From positions 1 to 15,412 of the forward strand of contig CALJDR010000013.1 of NCBI GenBank assembly GCA_938023515.1: 15,412 nt of DNA, read 5' to 3'. The position numbers were made by a program, and so were the translations under genes. The DNA comes from an uncultured Flavobacteriales bacterium (GTDB lineage Bacteria > Bacteroidota > Bacteroidia > Flavobacteriales > UBA1820). Shown one piece after another: positions 14,678 to 15,412 of the stretch (positions within the stretch are counted from its first letter, which is position 1; the number at the start of each line of letters is the position of its first letter). The notes under the pieces are model-generated. The model saw nothing but the letters and a program-made list of their open reading frames with translations, ran no database searches and was not told the origin of the DNA.

Positions 14678-15257
14678 CGACTGGGACATATCCCTTTTTC
14701 TGGCACTGAACAACGTGGGCTGCAAAGCGCTCGACCCGGTGTTCATGTTCATCACCGACTATGCATTCATCCCTTTCGGGGCGCTCATCCTCTATTTCTT
14801 TTGGACGAAACTCGGTTGGAAACGAATGCTGGTAGCTCTTATTTTCATCGCCATCACCATCTATTTCTCCGACCAGACCTGCGGCAATTATATCCGCGAC
14901 ATGCATATCCGCCTGCGCCCGTGCCATATGCCGGAACTGGCCGGGAAATTCCGATCGGTACGCGAATGGGAAACAGGATTCTGCGGCGGCCAGTACGGAT
15001 TCCTTTCCTCGCACGCGGGCAACGCTTTTGCCCTGGCGGTCTTCGCCTCGATGGCCCTGCGCGGACGGGTGCGCCATATCTGGTGGTACATGCTGGGATT
15101 CGCCGCGCTGATAGCCTACAGCCGGGTGTACATCGGGACCCATCTGACAGGGGACGTGATCGTCGGAGGCCTCATCGGCGCCGCATATGCCGTGTTGTTC
15201 GCTCTGATCTACCGGAAAATCTCGGCCCACATTTTCAGCGGCGAAAAAAAGGCCTGA
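14661..15257 (+). CDS. PAP2-family membrane phosphatase
   Basis: A PAP2/type 2 phosphatidic-acid phosphatase family membrane enzyme; family members dephosphorylate lipid phosphates such as undecaprenyl pyrophosphate or phosphatidylglycerophosphate on the periplasmic face. 198 residues with about five membrane segments. Catalytic motifs: RP at 86-87 preceded seven residues before by Arg79 where the KxxxxxxRP motif has Lys; SSHAGN at 116-121 (usual motif PSGH; Leu115 replaces Pro); and SRVYIGTHLTGD at 154-165, with the nucleophile His161 and supporting Asp165. A longer loop (90-112, with GFCGGQ) precedes the second motif. The start at 14661 lies 17 bases inside the Tat-like gene. I favour undecaprenyl-pyrophosphate phosphatase or lipid A phosphatase roles, without a basis for choosing. 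Confidence 0.85.
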   Translation: MWETLNDWDISLFLALNNVGCKALDPVFMFITDYAFIPFGALILYFFWTKLGWKRMLVALIFIAITIYFSDQTCGNYIRDMHIRLRPCHMPELAGKFRSVREWETGFCGGQYGFLSSHAGNAFALAVFASMALRGRVRHIWWYMLGFAALIAYSRVYIGTHLTGDVIVGGLIGAAYAVLFALIYRKISAHIFSGEKKA

Positions 15258-15302
15258 TCTTTTATTTTTCTTGATTCTTGAAAAAAGGATTTCTCCCGAA
15301 AG

Positions 15303-15378
15303 CTATTGTTTCCTAAAAATCTCTACCCGGTCGACCTCCAGGCGTTTCTCGAGCCACGATTTTAATTTACCGGCATGC
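15303..15378 (-). CDS. C-terminal fragment of an unidentified protein (cut by contig end)
   Basis: The minus strand is open from the adapter junction to a TAG at 15303-15305, giving about 25 residues that end KRLEVDRVEIFRKQ. The codon pattern looks coding, and a minus-strand gene converging on the PAP2 gene would fit the 45-base gap. The rest lies outside the contig and I cannot name the family. Confidence 0.45.
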
Positions 15379-15411
15379 CTGTCTCTTATACACATCTGAC
15401 GCTGCCGACGA
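15379..15411. other. Nextera transposase adapter (non-genomic)
   Basis: CTGTCTCTTATACACATCT (15379-15397) is the 19-base Tn5 mosaic end; the next 14 bases (GACGCTGCCGACGA) complete the reverse complement of the standard Nextera Read 1 adapter. All 33 bases match without a mismatch. The last base (15412) would be the first base of the i5 index or read-through. The window is therefore a contig end. Confidence 0.98.
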
Positions 15412-15412
15412 T

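Noticed and set aside
15379..15397. Tn5/IS50 transposon end
   Set aside because: The mosaic end is followed exactly by the synthetic Nextera adapter tail, so it comes from library preparation and not from a mobile element.

Overview
The window reads as chromosomal DNA from a Bacteroidota (order Bacteroidales) organism, most plausibly a gut commensal of the Alistipes/Rikenellaceae kind. Support: ATP-dependent PEP carboxykinase, a DUF3575/DUF5119/fimbrillin cell-surface locus, lipoproteins with Bacteroidota-style lipoboxes, start codons preceded by A/T-rich sequence instead of Shine-Dalgarno sites, and repeated matches to the Bacteroidota -7 promoter box TAnnTTTG. Genus is inference. The window ends in a Nextera adapter at 15379-15411, so it is the end of an assembled contig and the last ~34 bases are not genomic.

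Layout. 1-818 (+): C-terminal half of pckA, closed by a strong bidirectional terminator. 919-1946 (-): two small genes, a TPR-like lipoprotein and an AT-rich orphan of unknown function. 2074-2436 (-): rplS (ribosomal protein L19), with a consensus promoter, a ~100-nt leader that can fold into two hairpins, and a terminator. 2682-5915 (-): a fimbria-type operon transcribed DUF3575 outer-membrane protein > DUF5119 lipoprotein > fimbrillin-family lipoprotein, with a terminator at its end. 5916-6283: divergent intergenic region with promoter elements for the fimbrial operon and for the transporter. 6284-7201 (+): EamA/DMT transporter. 7213-10041 (-): uvrA. 10233-12963 (-): operon hisS > short Smr-domain protein > Cof-type HAD phosphatase. 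13065-13517 (+): dtd, whose 3' end overlaps the convergent alpha/beta hydrolase (13486-14166, -). 14261-15257 (+): TatA/B-type protein overlapping a PAP2 phosphatase. 15303-15378 (-): C-terminal end of an unidentified gene cut by the contig end.

How it fits together. Most of the window is housekeeping: gluconeogenesis (pckA), translation and its quality control (rplS, hisS, dtd), DNA repair (uvrA) and protein export (tatA-like). The accessory part is the fimbria-type operon: DUF3575 and DUF5119 proteins are known companions of fimbrillin-like pilins in Bacteroidales, and this is a minimal three-gene version. I see no CRISPR array, insertion sequence, phage gene, tRNA or rRNA. The points most worth following up are the putative L19 leader RNA, a perfect inverted repeat filling the promoter spacer of the transporter gene, the minimal fimbrial locus with a structured leader, and the AT-rich orphan beside rplS.
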